Source of the DNA: Sulfuritalea sp. | GTDB lineage: Bacteria > Pseudomonadota > Gammaproteobacteria > Burkholderiales > Rhodocyclaceae | Direction of reading: 5' to 3' | Length of the DNA: 64,000 bases | Assembly: GCF_017302275.1 (NCBI RefSeq) | Contig: NZ_JAFLDR010000008.1 | Coordinates: 1-64,000, forward strand | Shown here: positions 9,506 to 18,259 of the stretch, piece by piece | Numbering within the stretch: the first letter of the stretch is position 1 | Layout: each line of letters opens with the position of its first letter | Notes under the pieces: model-generated | Told to the model about the DNA's origin: nothing | Database searches by the model: none | The model's input: only the letters and a program-made list of their open reading frames with translations | Made by a program: the position numbers and the translations under genes

Positions 9506-10217
9506 GGTTCATGTCCTGCTGAAAAAAGAAGAACTCGACGCCCAGCGCCTCGAAGGCAAGGTGGTGGTGGTGCTCGACATCCTTTTCGCCACCTCCTCCA
9601 TCGTCACCGCCCTGGCCCATGGCGCGACCGAAGTCATCGCCACCCTCGACGGCCGTGCCGCGCAGGCGGCAGCCGCCACCTACCCGGAAGGCTCCTACGT
9701 GCTCTCTGGCGAACTCAATGCCGACACACTGCCCGGCTTCGTACACCCGACGCCCAAGGCCCTGCTGGCCGAGGGGATCGCCGGCCGGCGCCTGATCTAC
9801 TGCACCACCAACGGCACCGTGGCGCTGGCCAAGTCGCAGGGCGCCGCCCACGTTTACGCCGCCGCTCTGCTCAACGGCCGCGCCGTGGTCGAGCGCATCG
9901 TCGCCGACCATGCGGAGGCCACCATCCTCATCGTCTGCTCCGGCTCGGCGGACAACTTCAACCTCGAGGATTTCTACGGCGCCGGCTACTTCGTCTCCCT
10001 GTTCCACCAGGCGCTGCCGGACGCCGAGTATTCCGATGCCGCGCTCGCCGCCGAACTGCTGCACGACCACTGCGACGGCCTCGACGCCCTGCGTCGCGCC
10101 CGCGTCGGCCGCATGATGCTGGCGCGCAGCCTCGATGACGAAGTCGCCTTCGCCGCCCAGGAAAGCTGTTACGACGTTGTGCCGAAGCTGCAGGACGGCG
10201 CCCTGCGTCCTGCCTGA
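9498..10217 (+). CDS. ComB-like 2-phosphosulfolactate phosphatase family protein
   Basis: 239 residues, the ComB family length. Typical segments are VVVLDILFATSSIVTAL (residues ~22-38) and IYCTTNGTVAL (~100-110), followed by LIVCSGSADNFNLEDFYGAG (~150-170). Archaeal ComB dephosphorylates 2-phosphosulfolactate in coenzyme M synthesis. Many bacteria carry homologues with no CoM pathway and unknown substrates. No other CoM gene is present here, and the gene is overlapped by catabolic genes on both sides, so a different phosphatase substrate is likely. The function is inferred by family only. Confidence 0.85.
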   Translation: MAKVHVLLKKEELDAQRLEGKVVVVLDILFATSSIVTALAHGATEVIATLDGRAAQAAAATYPEGSYVLSGELNADTLPGFVHPTPKALLAEGIAGRRLIYCTTNGTVALAKSQGAAHVYAAALLNGRAVVERIVADHAEATILIVCSGSADNFNLEDFYGAGYFVSLFHQALPDAEYSDAALAAELLHDHCDGLDALRRARVGRMMLARSLDDEVAFAAQESCYDVVPKLQDGALRPA

Positions 10218-10225
10218 AAGATGAC

Positions 10226-10705
10226 ATGACCACCAAAACCTACAAGTACTACTGGGAAGATTTCCCCGTCGGCAAGGTCCGCGAATTCGGCAACTACACC
10301 GTCAGCGCCGAGGAGATCATCGACTTCGCGAAGAAGTTCGACCCGCAGCCCTTCCACCTGTCGGAAGAAGCCGGCAAGGCCAGCCTCTTCGGCGGGCTGT
10401 GCGCCAGCGGCTGGCATACCTGCGCCATGGCGATGCGCATGATGTGCGACGAATTCCTGCTCGACACCGCCAGCCTCGGCTCGCCCGGCCTGGAGAACAT
10501 CCGCTGGATCAAGCCGGTGCGCCCCGGCGACACGCTGCACGTGCGCTCGGTGGTCCTGGAAGCGCGGCCGATGGAAAGCAAGCCGCACGTCGGCCTGGTC
10601 CTCGTGCGCTGGGAAGTGCTGAACCAGAAAAACGAGGAAGTCGCCCAGATGGAAGGCTACGGCATGTACCGGCGTCGCGACCCGGCGCCGCCCAAGGCCG
10701 AATGA
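10226..10705 (+). CDS. MaoC-family (R)-specific enoyl-CoA hydratase-like protein
   Basis: 159 residues, single hotdog domain. It has the MaoC features DFAKKFDPQPFHL (residues ~32-44, catalytic Asp and His) and FGGLCASGWHT (~54-64). Family role: hydration of a trans-2-enoyl-CoA. With the crotonases it gives the operon two stereochemically different hydratase types. The stop overlaps the ATG of the CoA ligase (ATGA). Confidence 0.9.
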   Translation: MTTKTYKYYWEDFPVGKVREFGNYTVSAEEIIDFAKKFDPQPFHLSEEAGKASLFGGLCASGWHTCAMAMRMMCDEFLLDTASLGSPGLENIRWIKPVRPGDTLHVRSVVLEARPMESKPHVGLVLVRWEVLNQKNEEVAQMEGYGMYRRRDPAPPKAE

Positions 10706-12270
10706 CTCTGGACCAACTGCTCGCCCGCCCCTTCGGCAGCTACGGCGAGCTGATCCGCCTCCATGCGCGGCAACGCCCCAACCACCCGGCCCTGATCGAG
10801 GGCGAACGCCGCGTCTCATTCGCCACGCTCGACACGATGATGGACCGTGTTGCCGCGACCCTGCAGCGCGCCGGCATACGCCCCACCGAAGCCGTCGCCA
10901 TCTGCGCCGGCACCTCGCTCGAATATGCCGCCGTCTTCCTCGGCGCGCTGCGCGCCGGCATCGCCGTCGCACCGCTGGCGCCCTCGTCGACGCCGCAGAC
11001 CATCGCCGACATGGCGGCCAATGCCGAAGCGCGCCTGTTCTTCGTCGATGCCGCCGTCGCCGGCGAACTGGCGCCGGTGCGGGACCGGATCGGCGTGCCC
11101 TGGATCGCGCTTGACGAATCCGCCACCGCTACGCGTTTCTCGACCTGGCTGGCCCCGGCCGGCAGCCAGCCGAAACCGGTGGCGATCCGCCCCGACTGGC
11201 CCTTCAACATCATCTATTCCTCGGGCACCACCGGCACACCCAAGGGCATCGTCCAGCCGCACGGCATGCGCTGGGTCCATGCGCAGCGCGCCCGCGACCA
11301 CGGCTACGGGCCCGATGCCGTGACCCTGGTGTCGACACCGCTCTACTCCAACACCACGCTGGTCAGCTTCTTCCCCGCCGTGGTGCTGGGCGGCACCGCC
11401 GTGCTGATGCCGAAGTTCGAGGCCGCCCGCTATCTCGAACTCGCGCAAGGCCATCGCGCCACCCACAGCATGCTGGTGCCGGTGCAGTACGCGCGCCTGA
11501 TGGCGCACCGCGAATTCGATCGCCACGACCTCTCCGCCTTCCGCATGAAGTTCTGCACCAGCGCGCCCTTCGCCGCCGCGCTCAAGGCCGACATCCTGCG
11601 CCGCTGGCCGGGCGGCCTGATCGAGTACTACGGCATGACCGAAGGCGGCGGCACGGTGGTGCTCAAGGCACACGAGCACCCGCACAAGCTCGCCACCGTC
11701 GGCCAGCCGGCCGAGGGCCATGACATCCGCCTGATCGACGAGGCCGGCCGCGAAGTCGCGCCCGGCGAAATCGGTGAAATCGTCGGCCATTCACCGGCGA
11801 TGATGCGGGGCTACCACCGCCAGCCGGAAAAGACCCGCGAGGCCGAGTGGTACGCGCCGGACGGCAAGCGCTTCATCCGTACCGGCGACGTCGGCCGCTT
11901 CGATGCCGATGGCTTTTTGACGCTGATGGACCGCAAGAAGGACATGATCATCAGCGGCGGATTCAACGTCTATCCCAGCGACCTCGAAGCCGTGCTGGCG
12001 CAGCACCCGGCTGTGGCCGAAGCGGCCGTGGTCGGCGTCGCCTCGCAGCGCTGGGGCGAAACGCCGGTGGCCTTCGTCGTTGCAGGAGTCGGCGCTGGTG
12101 GCACGGCGATTTCGACCGCGACCGGACTTCGCGACTGGGCCAACGCCCGCCTGGGCAAGACCCAGCGCCTCGCCGCCGTCGAAATCGTCGCCGCCCTGCC
12201 GCGCAGCGCCATCGGCAAGATCCTCAAGCGCGAGTTGCGCGACAATTTCCAGTCTCCGCCCGATTTCTGA
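10702..12270 (+). CDS. AMP-binding acyl-CoA synthetase (long-chain/aryl acid ligase family)
   Basis: 522 residues from ATG 10702, which overlaps the MaoC stop. ANL-superfamily motifs present: phosphate-binding YSSGTTGTPKG (~172-182), YYGMTEGGG (~309), RTGDVGRFDADG (~393) and the C-terminal lysine motif IGKILKRELR. It activates a carboxylic acid to its CoA thioester through an acyl-AMP, the entry step for this operon. A repeat copy is read in frame at 12085-12113, giving AGVGAGGTA in the C-terminal subdomain. A longer ORF upstream is an overlap with maoC, not the real start. Confidence 0.9.
   Translation: MTLDQLLARPFGSYGELIRLHARQRPNHPALIEGERRVSFATLDTMMDRVAATLQRAGIRPTEAVAICAGTSLEYAAVFLGALRAGIAVAPLAPSSTPQTIADMAANAEARLFFVDAAVAGELAPVRDRIGVPWIALDESATATRFSTWLAPAGSQPKPVAIRPDWPFNIIYSSGTTGTPKGIVQPHGMRWVHAQRARDHGYGPDAVTLVSTPLYSNTTLVSFFPAVVLGGTAVLMPKFEAARYLELAQGHRATHSMLVPVQYARLMAHREFDRHDLSAFRMKFCTSAPFAAALKADILRRWPGGLIEYYGMTEGGGTVVLKAHEHPHKLATVGQPAEGHDIRLIDEAGREVAPGEIGEIVGHSPAMMRGYHRQPEKTREAEWYAPDGKRFIRTGDVGRFDADGFLTLMDRKKDMIISGGFNVYPSDLEAVLAQHPAVAEAAVVGVASQRWGETPVAFVVAGVGAGGTAISTATGLRDWANARLGKTQRLAAVEIVAALPRSAIGKILKRELRDNFQSPPDF
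12085..12113 (+). repeat. Dispersed short repeat copy inside the CoA ligase gene
   Basis: GGAGTCGGCGCTGGTGGCAC followed by GGCGATTTC. It matches the 7586 and 55711 copies except for a few central bases and is read in frame. Confidence 0.6.
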
Positions 12271-12281
12271 AAGGAAGCCCC

Positions 12282-13094
12282 ATGGAATTCAGCACCCTCG
12301 ACGTAACGCTCGACGGCAACGTCGCCACCATCGCCCTCAACCGCCCCGACAAGGCCAACGCCATGAGCGAGCCGATGTGGTACGAAATAGAGCAGGCCAT
12401 GCAATGGCTGGACGAGACCCCCGAAGCCCGCGTCGGGGTCCTGGTCGGGCGCGGCAAATACTTCACCTCGGGCATCGATCTTGCGCTCCTGATGGGCGTT
12501 CCCGCCAAGATCGAGGACGAGGACGAGGCCCGCAAGCGCGAAAAGCTGCGCCGCCTGATCCTGCGCCTGCAGGACACGCTGAGCTCGGTCGAGCGCTGTC
12601 GCAAGCCGGTGCTGGCCGCCATCCACGGCGCCTGCATCGGCGGCGGCATCGACCTCGTCACCGCCTGCGACATGCGCTACTGCTCGGCCGAGGCCTGGTT
12701 CTCGGTGCGCGAGATCGACGTCGGCATGACGGCCGACGTCGGCACCCTGCAGCGCCTGCCCGGCCTGATCGGCGAGGGCATGGCACGCGAGCTGGCCTAC
12801 ACCGGCCGCCGCGTCGATGGCGCCGAAGCGAAAGAGATGCGCCTGGTCAACCGCTGCTACGAATCCGCCGAAGCGCTCCACGCCGGCGTCATGGAGACGG
12901 CGCGGAGCATCGCCGCCAAGTCGCCGCTGGCGATCCGCGGCTGCAAGGAAATGATCACCTACGCCCGCGACCACTCGGTGGCCGACGGCCTCAACTACAT
13001 CGCCACCTGGAACTCGGCGATGCTGATGTCGAAGGACTTGTTCGAGGCCGGCGCCGCCGCCATGCAGAAGCGCGAGCCGGTGTTCAAGGACTGA
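12282..13094 (+). CDS. Dienoyl-CoA isomerase-like crotonase (ECH1 type)
   Basis: 270 residues from ATG 12282. The acidic residues D124, E144 and D152 have exactly the spacing (20 and 8) of the catalytic Asp176/Glu196/Asp204 of rat delta3,5-delta2,4-dienoyl-CoA isomerase. The motif IDVGMTADVGTLQRLP (145-160) is diagnostic of that subfamily. It would shift double bonds of a dienoyl-CoA, pointing to an unsaturated or ring-derived substrate. TGATG overlap couples it to the next gene. Confidence 0.88.
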   Translation: MEFSTLDVTLDGNVATIALNRPDKANAMSEPMWYEIEQAMQWLDETPEARVGVLVGRGKYFTSGIDLALLMGVPAKIEDEDEARKREKLRRLILRLQDTLSSVERCRKPVLAAIHGACIGGGIDLVTACDMRYCSAEAWFSVREIDVGMTADVGTLQRLPGLIGEGMARELAYTGRRVDGAEAKEMRLVNRCYESAEALHAGVMETARSIAAKSPLAIRGCKEMITYARDHSVADGLNYIATWNSAMLMSKDLFEAGAAAMQKREPVFKD

Positions 13095-13990
13095 TGGACG
13101 AGTTCTACGCCCCGGCCAACGGCATCCGCCTGCACTGCGTCGCGCGGGGCGCGGCCGATGCGCCGCTGATGCTCTTCGTCCATGGCTTTCCCGAGTTCTG
13201 GTATTGCTGGCACGCCCAGCTCGACGAGTTCGGCCGCGACTACCGCGCGGTGGCCTTCGACCTGCGCGGCCACAACCTGTCCGACAAACCCGAGGGTGTC
13301 GAGGCCTACCGCATCAAGCCGCTGCTGGAAGACCTGCGCCAACTGATCGAGCACTTGCGCGCAGGGCAGGAAGACAAGTCCTGCGTGCTGGTGGCGCACG
13401 ACTGGGGCGGCGCCATCGCCTGGACCTTCGCCGCGCTGTACCCGCAGTACGTGAACAAGCTGGTCATCATCAACGCGCCGCATACCGTGCCCTTCGCCCG
13501 CGCCCTGGCTCACGACCCGGCGCAGCAGGCGGCCAGCGCCTACATGAATTTCTTCCGCCTCGACAAGGCCGAGCGCGTGCTGGGCGAAAACGGCTTCGAG
13601 CGCCTGCTGAAAATGTTCAACGCCACCGCCAGCGGCCGCTGCGCGCTGAACGACGACGACATCCCGCGCTACCTCGCCGCCTGGTCGCAGCCCGGCGCGC
13701 TGGCCTGCGCCCTCAAGCTCTACCGCGCCTCGCCGCTCTACCCGCCGACGGCCGGCGACCCCGGCGCCGCCGCACTCAAGCTCGACCCGGCGGCGCTGAC
13801 AGTGCACGTGCCAACGCTGGTGATCTGGGGCGAGGCCGACACGGCGCTGGGTCCGGTGCTGCTCGAAGGCCTGGATGAACTCGTGCCGGACCTGCGCATC
13901 GAGCGCTTTCCGGATGGCAGCCACTGGGTGATCCACGAACAGCCCCGGCAGCTCAACGCGGCGATCCGGGCATTCCTCGCGCCGGGCTGA
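13094..13990 (+). CDS. Alpha/beta hydrolase, epoxide hydrolase/haloalkane dehalogenase-like
   Basis: 298 residues from ATG 13094. The nucleophile elbow is AHDWGG (D103), with Asp rather than Ser, and the oxyanion motif is HGFPEFWYCWH (30-40). A C-terminal SHWVIHEQP supplies the catalytic His. These features define the epoxide hydrolase/dehalogenase branch; an esterase is unlikely. It is the last gene of the operon. Ring or side-chain epoxide opening, or C-C hydrolysis of a catabolic intermediate, is inferred. Confidence 0.88.
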   Translation: MDEFYAPANGIRLHCVARGAADAPLMLFVHGFPEFWYCWHAQLDEFGRDYRAVAFDLRGHNLSDKPEGVEAYRIKPLLEDLRQLIEHLRAGQEDKSCVLVAHDWGGAIAWTFAALYPQYVNKLVIINAPHTVPFARALAHDPAQQAASAYMNFFRLDKAERVLGENGFERLLKMFNATASGRCALNDDDIPRYLAAWSQPGALACALKLYRASPLYPPTAGDPGAAALKLDPAALTVHVPTLVIWGEADTALGPVLLEGLDELVPDLRIERFPDGSHWVIHEQPRQLNAAIRAFLAPG

Positions 13991-13992
13991 CT

Positions 13993-14020
13993 ACCGGCAG
14001 GCGCCGGAATTGCCGGTTTA
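13993..14020 (+). terminator. Weak candidate terminator at the end of the first catabolic operon
   Basis: ACCGGCA (13993-13999) pairs with TGCCGGT (14011-14017) across an 11-base loop, followed by TTTA. It overlaps the stop region of the convergent hemerythrin gene. The U-tract is poor. Confidence 0.3.
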
Positions 14021-14665
14021 TCCGGCGACGCCACGCCCCGCCAACTGCAAGCGCAGGCGCTGTACTTCCGCTCTGGCCTCACCCAGTTCGGCCTCCAGCT
14101 TGCCGTTCCGTTCATTCAGGGCCTTTGTCCGCTCATGTACCAAGCGTTCCAGCTGCTCGTTGGCGCGCCGCAATTCGTTGAGCAGGTGACGCTCGGAGTC
14201 GGTCAGGTCATCGACCATGGTCGTGGCCAGCGCCGCGGCGACGCGCGCCGCCAACTCGGGGTCGGCCGCATTGAGTTGTTGCGACATGGCCCGATCCACC
14301 ACGACAATGTGGTGCAGCAGCCAATGCACCAGATACTCGATCAGGGTCACGGTGATGCCGGCGTAACCCCTTTCAAAGTCGGCAGTCAGATCGCGCAGCA
14401 CGCTGCGAAAATAGGCATGTTCGGCGGTATGGCGTGTCACCAGCTCCTGGGTGCAGCCGCCACCAGCCATCAGACGTTCCTCGAAGGCAAAGTGATCGCG
14501 CACGTAGGCGTTCAGTTCGTCGAGCATCTTGCGCATGCCTTCCGCGCTGTAGTCGGCGTGGGTGCTCGCATCCAGTGCATTGATCATCCCGACCAGGGCA
14601 CGATGCTGGTCGTCGATCTCGGCGATACCCAGGGCAAAGTCGCTGCTCCACTCGATGATCTGCAC
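14018..14665 (-). CDS. Bacteriohemerythrin with C-terminal coiled-coil extension
   Basis: 215 residues from a GTG at 14665 preceded by a strong GAGGAG site. All di-iron ligands expected in hemerythrin are present: H21, H58, E62, H79, H83, H119 and D124, with motifs EIDDQH and WLLHHIVVVD. It binds oxygen, with proposed roles in O2 storage, delivery or sensing in microaerobes. Residues ~140-215 form an extra charged helix (NEQLERLVHERTKALNERN), so it is longer than the usual ~130-150 residue protein and may oligomerise or dock to a partner. It stands alone, convergent with the upstream operon. Confidence 0.92.
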   Translation of the reverse strand: MQIIEWSSDFALGIAEIDDQHRALVGMINALDASTHADYSAEGMRKMLDELNAYVRDHFAFEERLMAGGGCTQELVTRHTAEHAYFRSVLRDLTADFERGYAGITVTLIEYLVHWLLHHIVVVDRAMSQQLNAADPELAARVAAALATTMVDDLTDSERHLLNELRRANEQLERLVHERTKALNERNGKLEAELGEARAEVQRLRLQLAGRGVAG

Positions 14666-14821
14666 TTGCGTCTCCTCGGTTCCGATCGGCCACTGGCGGC
14701 ACCGCCGGAATCCATGTCTTGTTTTGTCGCAGCCCTTGTCCCGCCTTCGTCATCCGGCCGTGCGCTGCAGCCTACTACGCCGCGCCTTGCTGGTCAAAGC
14801 GCCCCGCTCCCGCGTCCGGAA

Positions 14822-15301
14822 TCAATCAGCCACCAGCTCCGTCGATTCGATCACGACCGGAAAATTTACCGAGTTCGCTATGAAGCACAGGCGATGCGCT
14901 TCCCCATGCAGGGCCCTGGCCCGTTTGGCATCGCTCCCCGCGGCCAGCGTCGCCACCGGGCGCAGCAGCGCATGGCTGAAGCGGCCGCCGCCGCTCGCGT
15001 CCTCGACCATGGTGCCGACCGCGTCGTCGCGATACGCCAGTACGACGATCTTCGCCTGGCTGCAAAGATGCAGGTACCACAGCATGTGACAGGACGACAG
15101 CGAGGCGACCAGCAGGTCCTCCGGGTTCCAGCGCGTCGCATCGCCGCGAAACGCCGGATCGGACGATCCCGGGATTTCCGGTTTGGCCACCGCGGAAATC
15201 CCATGGTCGCGCGAATAGGCACGGTAGCCGGCGGTACCTTCGCCGAGATTGCCGGTCCATTCGGTGCGCGTGGTATAGAGGTGCTGCTTGGCGAGAGACA
15301 T
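14822..15301 (-). CDS. OsmC-family protein
   Basis: 159 residues from ATG 15301, which has GGAGG seven bases upstream; a longer reading with a leader-like extension is less likely. OsmC/Ohr fold features are NPEDLLVASLSSCHMLWYLHLC (about residues 56-77, containing one conserved Cys) and the C-terminal HRLCFIANS with the second Cys. The family reduces organic or lipid peroxides through a Cys pair. This subfamily lacks the exact Ohr signature, so the substrate is open. Confidence 0.86.
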   Translation of the reverse strand: MSLAKQHLYTTRTEWTGNLGEGTAGYRAYSRDHGISAVAKPEIPGSSDPAFRGDATRWNPEDLLVASLSSCHMLWYLHLCSQAKIVVLAYRDDAVGTMVEDASGGGRFSHALLRPVATLAAGSDAKRARALHGEAHRLCFIANSVNFPVVIESTELVAD

Positions 15302-15490
15302 GGGACGACCTCCGGCGAAAAACAGGAGCGTGACCCCAAGGATAAACGATACCCGCATGCTCCCGCCCACTCGTTGCCGGAAACCGGTCGATGGCCTGGC
15401 CTGCGGAGGCGTAAAATGCGGCGAACATGCAGGTGCCGCGACCCCGGGCCGCGGCACCTGCGACGCCTCACAGGACAGACAAGGGTCGCG

Positions 15491-16420
15491 ATGATGAAAA
15501 TGCCTCTGATCGCCATGCTGTTGATGGCATGTTCCAGCGCCATTGCCCAGGGCCGCCTGCCGCCCTGTTCGCCGCAAGCGGAGACCGCATGGAGCGGATG
15601 CTCCGGAACGACCGTATCCCCCGCCGGCGAGCGCTATGTCGGCGACTTCTGGAACGGCAGGCGCCATGGCTACGGCAGTTATGCCTGGCCCAACGGTGAC
15701 CGCTACGTGGGCGAATTCGTGAACAACGCACGGCACGGTCAGGGCACGCTGCTTTCCGCCGGTGGCGACAAGTATGTCGGCGAGTTCCGCAACGATGGCA
15801 TCGACGGCAAGGGAACCCTGACCACCGCCGGCGGCGACAAGTACGTCGGCGAATTCAAGGCCGGACGGCGAGATGGCAAAGGCACCCTCACTGCCGCGAA
15901 TGGCGACAGCTACGTCGGTCAGTTCCTCAATGATCTCCCGCAGGGACAGGGAACTTACACCTGGAAGAATGGGGACGTGTACGTCGGGGCATTCCGCGAC
16001 GGCTCGCGCAACGGGCAGGGCAGCCTGAGTTCCGCCGGCGGCGGCAAGTATGTCGGCGGTTTCAGGAACGACAAGTTCGACGGCGAAGGCACGCAGACGG
16101 CAGCCAATGGCGACCGGTATGTCGGTGAATTCAGGAACGACAAGCGCAACGGGAAGGGCAAGCTGACCTGGGCCAACGGCAACGAGTACAACGGCGACTT
16201 CGTGGACGGCCGACTGCAGGGCAAGGGCGTGTTCCTGTCATCCGGCGGCAGCAGGTACGAAGGCGATTTTCAGGATGACAAGTTCCATGGAAGCGGCACC
16301 CTGACGGCCCGCAATGGCACCGTGTTCGTCGGCGAGTTCAAGGATGGGCTGCGCAGCGGACAGGGTACCGAAACCCGCGCCGACGGAACCGTGATCCGCT
16401 CGGGAACCTGGAACGAGTAA
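15491..16420 (+). CDS. Secreted protein with eleven MORN repeats
   Basis: 309 residues. A hydrophobic N terminus (MMKMPLIAMLLMACSSAIA) looks like a signal peptide, probably cleaved after AIA. After a short Cys-containing segment there are eleven consecutive 23-residue MORN repeats of the form YVGEFxNxxxxGxGTxxxxxG, running to the C terminus. MORN repeats build an elongated beta-solenoid-like ribbon used for protein or lipid contact. No enzymatic domain is present. The start could also be the second ATG at 15494. Function unknown; a periplasmic or surface scaffold is inferred. Confidence 0.85.
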   Translation: MMKMPLIAMLLMACSSAIAQGRLPPCSPQAETAWSGCSGTTVSPAGERYVGDFWNGRRHGYGSYAWPNGDRYVGEFVNNARHGQGTLLSAGGDKYVGEFRNDGIDGKGTLTTAGGDKYVGEFKAGRRDGKGTLTAANGDSYVGQFLNDLPQGQGTYTWKNGDVYVGAFRDGSRNGQGSLSSAGGGKYVGGFRNDKFDGEGTQTAANGDRYVGEFRNDKRNGKGKLTWANGNEYNGDFVDGRLQGKGVFLSSGGSRYEGDFQDDKFHGSGTLTARNGTVFVGEFKDGLRSGQGTETRADGTVIRSGTWNE

Positions 16421-16447
16421 ACCGGCGGGCGACCGACGGACCTGTCA

Positions 16448-17275
16448 CTAGCCGCGCAACCCCAGCGAAGCCTCCAGTTGCTTGACCAGCCCGATCAGGC
16501 GCGGTCTTACCTCGCCGAGCAGGAATTCCCTTGACAGGGTGAACGCCGGGCCGCCGCAATTGATCGCCATCGGCGGCAGGCCGCCGCCGGGACGCAGCGG
16601 CACGGCGATCGCATTGACATCGGACTGCCACTCGCCGAAGGAGCTGACTGCGCCCGTCTCGCGGTATTCCTGCAGCGAGCGTTCGATGCCGGCGCGGATA
16701 GTCGGCCAGGCCACTTCATCGAGCTCGCGCACGCGTTCCATGATGTCCTCGCGTTCGCGCTCCGGCACCATCGCCAGGTAGGCGCGCCCCATCGCCGTGG
16801 TCGCGATCGGAATTCGCGAGCCGATGTCGAGCGAAAGCGTCAGCGCCGCCGAACTGCGCGCATTGCCGACGTAGATCATCGACAGGCGGTCGCGGCTGCC
16901 GAGCGACACCATGGCCTTGGAAAAGTCCGCCAGTTCCTGCATCAGCGGTCGCGCCAGGTCGCGCACGTCGAGCCGCGCCAGCATGGCGCTGCCCAGCGCC
17001 AGGGTCGAGGTGCCGAGCCGGTACTTGCCTGTCTCCTCCACATAGACCAGGTAGCCGAGTTTGGTCAGCGTGTAAGTCAGGCGCGAGACCGTGGACTTGG
17101 GCAGCTTGCAGCGTTTGGCGATGTCGAGGTTGCCGAGCATCTTTTCGCCGGAACTGAAACAGGACAGCACCGACAGGCCGCGCGCCAGCGCCGTGACGAA
17201 ATGCCGGTCCTCCTTGACCGGCATCTTTTCCGCCAGCGGCGCGGCAACTGCGGCGGCTTTCTTCTGTTTGACCAT
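16448..17275 (-). CDS. IclR-family transcriptional regulator
   Basis: 275 residues from ATG 17275, immediately after the stop of the nitronate monooxygenase gene, with GGAG upstream. An N-terminal winged helix (~residues 22-85: ALARGLSVLSCF, LPKSTVSRLTYTLTKLGYL) is followed by an IclR effector domain with TTAMGRAYLA and RPGGGLPPMAINCGGPAF. IclR proteins sense small acids or CoA-ester precursors and often control the adjacent catabolic operon. It is the third gene of a leftward unit that is divergent from the catabolic genes beginning at 19920, so it is the best candidate regulator of both. Confidence 0.9.
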   Translation of the reverse strand: MVKQKKAAAVAAPLAEKMPVKEDRHFVTALARGLSVLSCFSSGEKMLGNLDIAKRCKLPKSTVSRLTYTLTKLGYLVYVEETGKYRLGTSTLALGSAMLARLDVRDLARPLMQELADFSKAMVSLGSRDRLSMIYVGNARSSAALTLSLDIGSRIPIATTAMGRAYLAMVPEREREDIMERVRELDEVAWPTIRAGIERSLQEYRETGAVSSFGEWQSDVNAIAVPLRPGGGLPPMAINCGGPAFTLSREFLLGEVRPRLIGLVKQLEASLGLRG

Positions 17276-17276
17276 T

Positions 17277-18251
17277 TCAACGGGCTCCTTTCCAGGTTTG
17301 CGCGCACAGTGCTTGCTGCGCCGCGCGGTATTCGCGTCCGAGCCGGGCCACGACCTCGGCCACCGGAATGATGTCATCGATCGAGCCTACCCCCTGCCCG
17401 ACGCCCCAGATGTCGCGCCAGGCCTTGGTGCGGTCCGAGCCGAAGCTCATGCTGGTCTTGTCGCGCAAGGGCAGGTTGTCGGGATCCAGCCCCTGCGCGA
17501 CGATGCTTGACCGCAGGTAGTTGCCATGCACGCCGGTGAAGTAAGGCGTATAGACCACGTCGGCGGCGGTGCTCTCGACGATCATCCGCTTGTAGGCATC
17601 AACCGCATTGGCCTCCGGCGTCGGGATGAAACGCGTGCCCATGTAGGCCAGGTCGGCGCCCATGGCCTGCGCGGCCAGGATCTGCCGGCCGTTCGTCATG
17701 GCGCCGGACAGCGCGATCGGACCGTCCCAGAAACGCCGCACTTCGGACACCAGGACGAAGGGGCTCAGCGTCCCGGCATGGCCGCCGGCGCCGGCGGCGA
17801 CCAGGATCAGGCCGTCGACGCCGGCCTCCAGCGCCTTCTGCGCGTGGCGCACGTTGATCACGTCGTGGAACACGATGCCACCGTAGCCATGCACCTCCTT
17901 CACCACGTCGCCCGGCGCCCGCAGGCTGGTGATGATCATCGGCACCTTGTGCCTGACACAAAGCGCAACGTCATGATCGAGGCGGTCGTTGGAATGGTGC
18001 ACGATCTGGTTAACCGCGAAGGGTGCGACCTTGCGGCCCGGATCGGCGCGACGCGCGCCGTCGATCTGCGCGGTGATGGTGGTCAGCCATTCGTCGAGCA
18101 ATTCCTTGGGGCGCGCGTTCAATGCAGGGAAAGAGCCGACGATGCCGGCCATGCACTGCGCCAGCACCAGTTCGGGCTGCGACACGATGAACATCGGCGC
18201 GCCGATCACCGGCAGCGCGAGATTGTCCTGCAACACCTTGGGCAGGGGCAT
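17277..18251 (-). CDS. Nitronate monooxygenase/2-nitropropane dioxygenase-like FMN enzyme
   Basis: 324 residues from ATG 18251 with AGGAG upstream. TIM-barrel FMN enzyme features are PVIGAPMFIVSQPELV (~residues 14-29), GVDGLILVAAGAGGHAGTLS (~150-169) and GADLAYMGTRFIPTPEA (~203-219). NMO enzymes oxidise alkyl nitronates; many members also act as enoyl reductases or quinone reductases. Placed between an MFS exporter and an IclR regulator beside beta-oxidation genes, an enoyl-type or detoxification role is possible. Starts nine bases after the MFS stop. Confidence 0.88.
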   Translation of the reverse strand: MPLPKVLQDNLALPVIGAPMFIVSQPELVLAQCMAGIVGSFPALNARPKELLDEWLTTITAQIDGARRADPGRKVAPFAVNQIVHHSNDRLDHDVALCVRHKVPMIITSLRAPGDVVKEVHGYGGIVFHDVINVRHAQKALEAGVDGLILVAAGAGGHAGTLSPFVLVSEVRRFWDGPIALSGAMTNGRQILAAQAMGADLAYMGTRFIPTPEANAVDAYKRMIVESTAADVVYTPYFTGVHGNYLRSSIVAQGLDPDNLPLRDKTSMSFGSDRTKAWRDIWGVGQGVGSIDDIIPVAEVVARLGREYRAAQQALCAQTWKGAR

Positions 18252-18259
18252 GAAGTCTC

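Noticed and set aside
14135-15490. Extended N terminus of the MORN gene
   Set aside because: It runs antisense through hemerythrin and OsmC; the signal-peptide-like start at 15491 is the sensible one.
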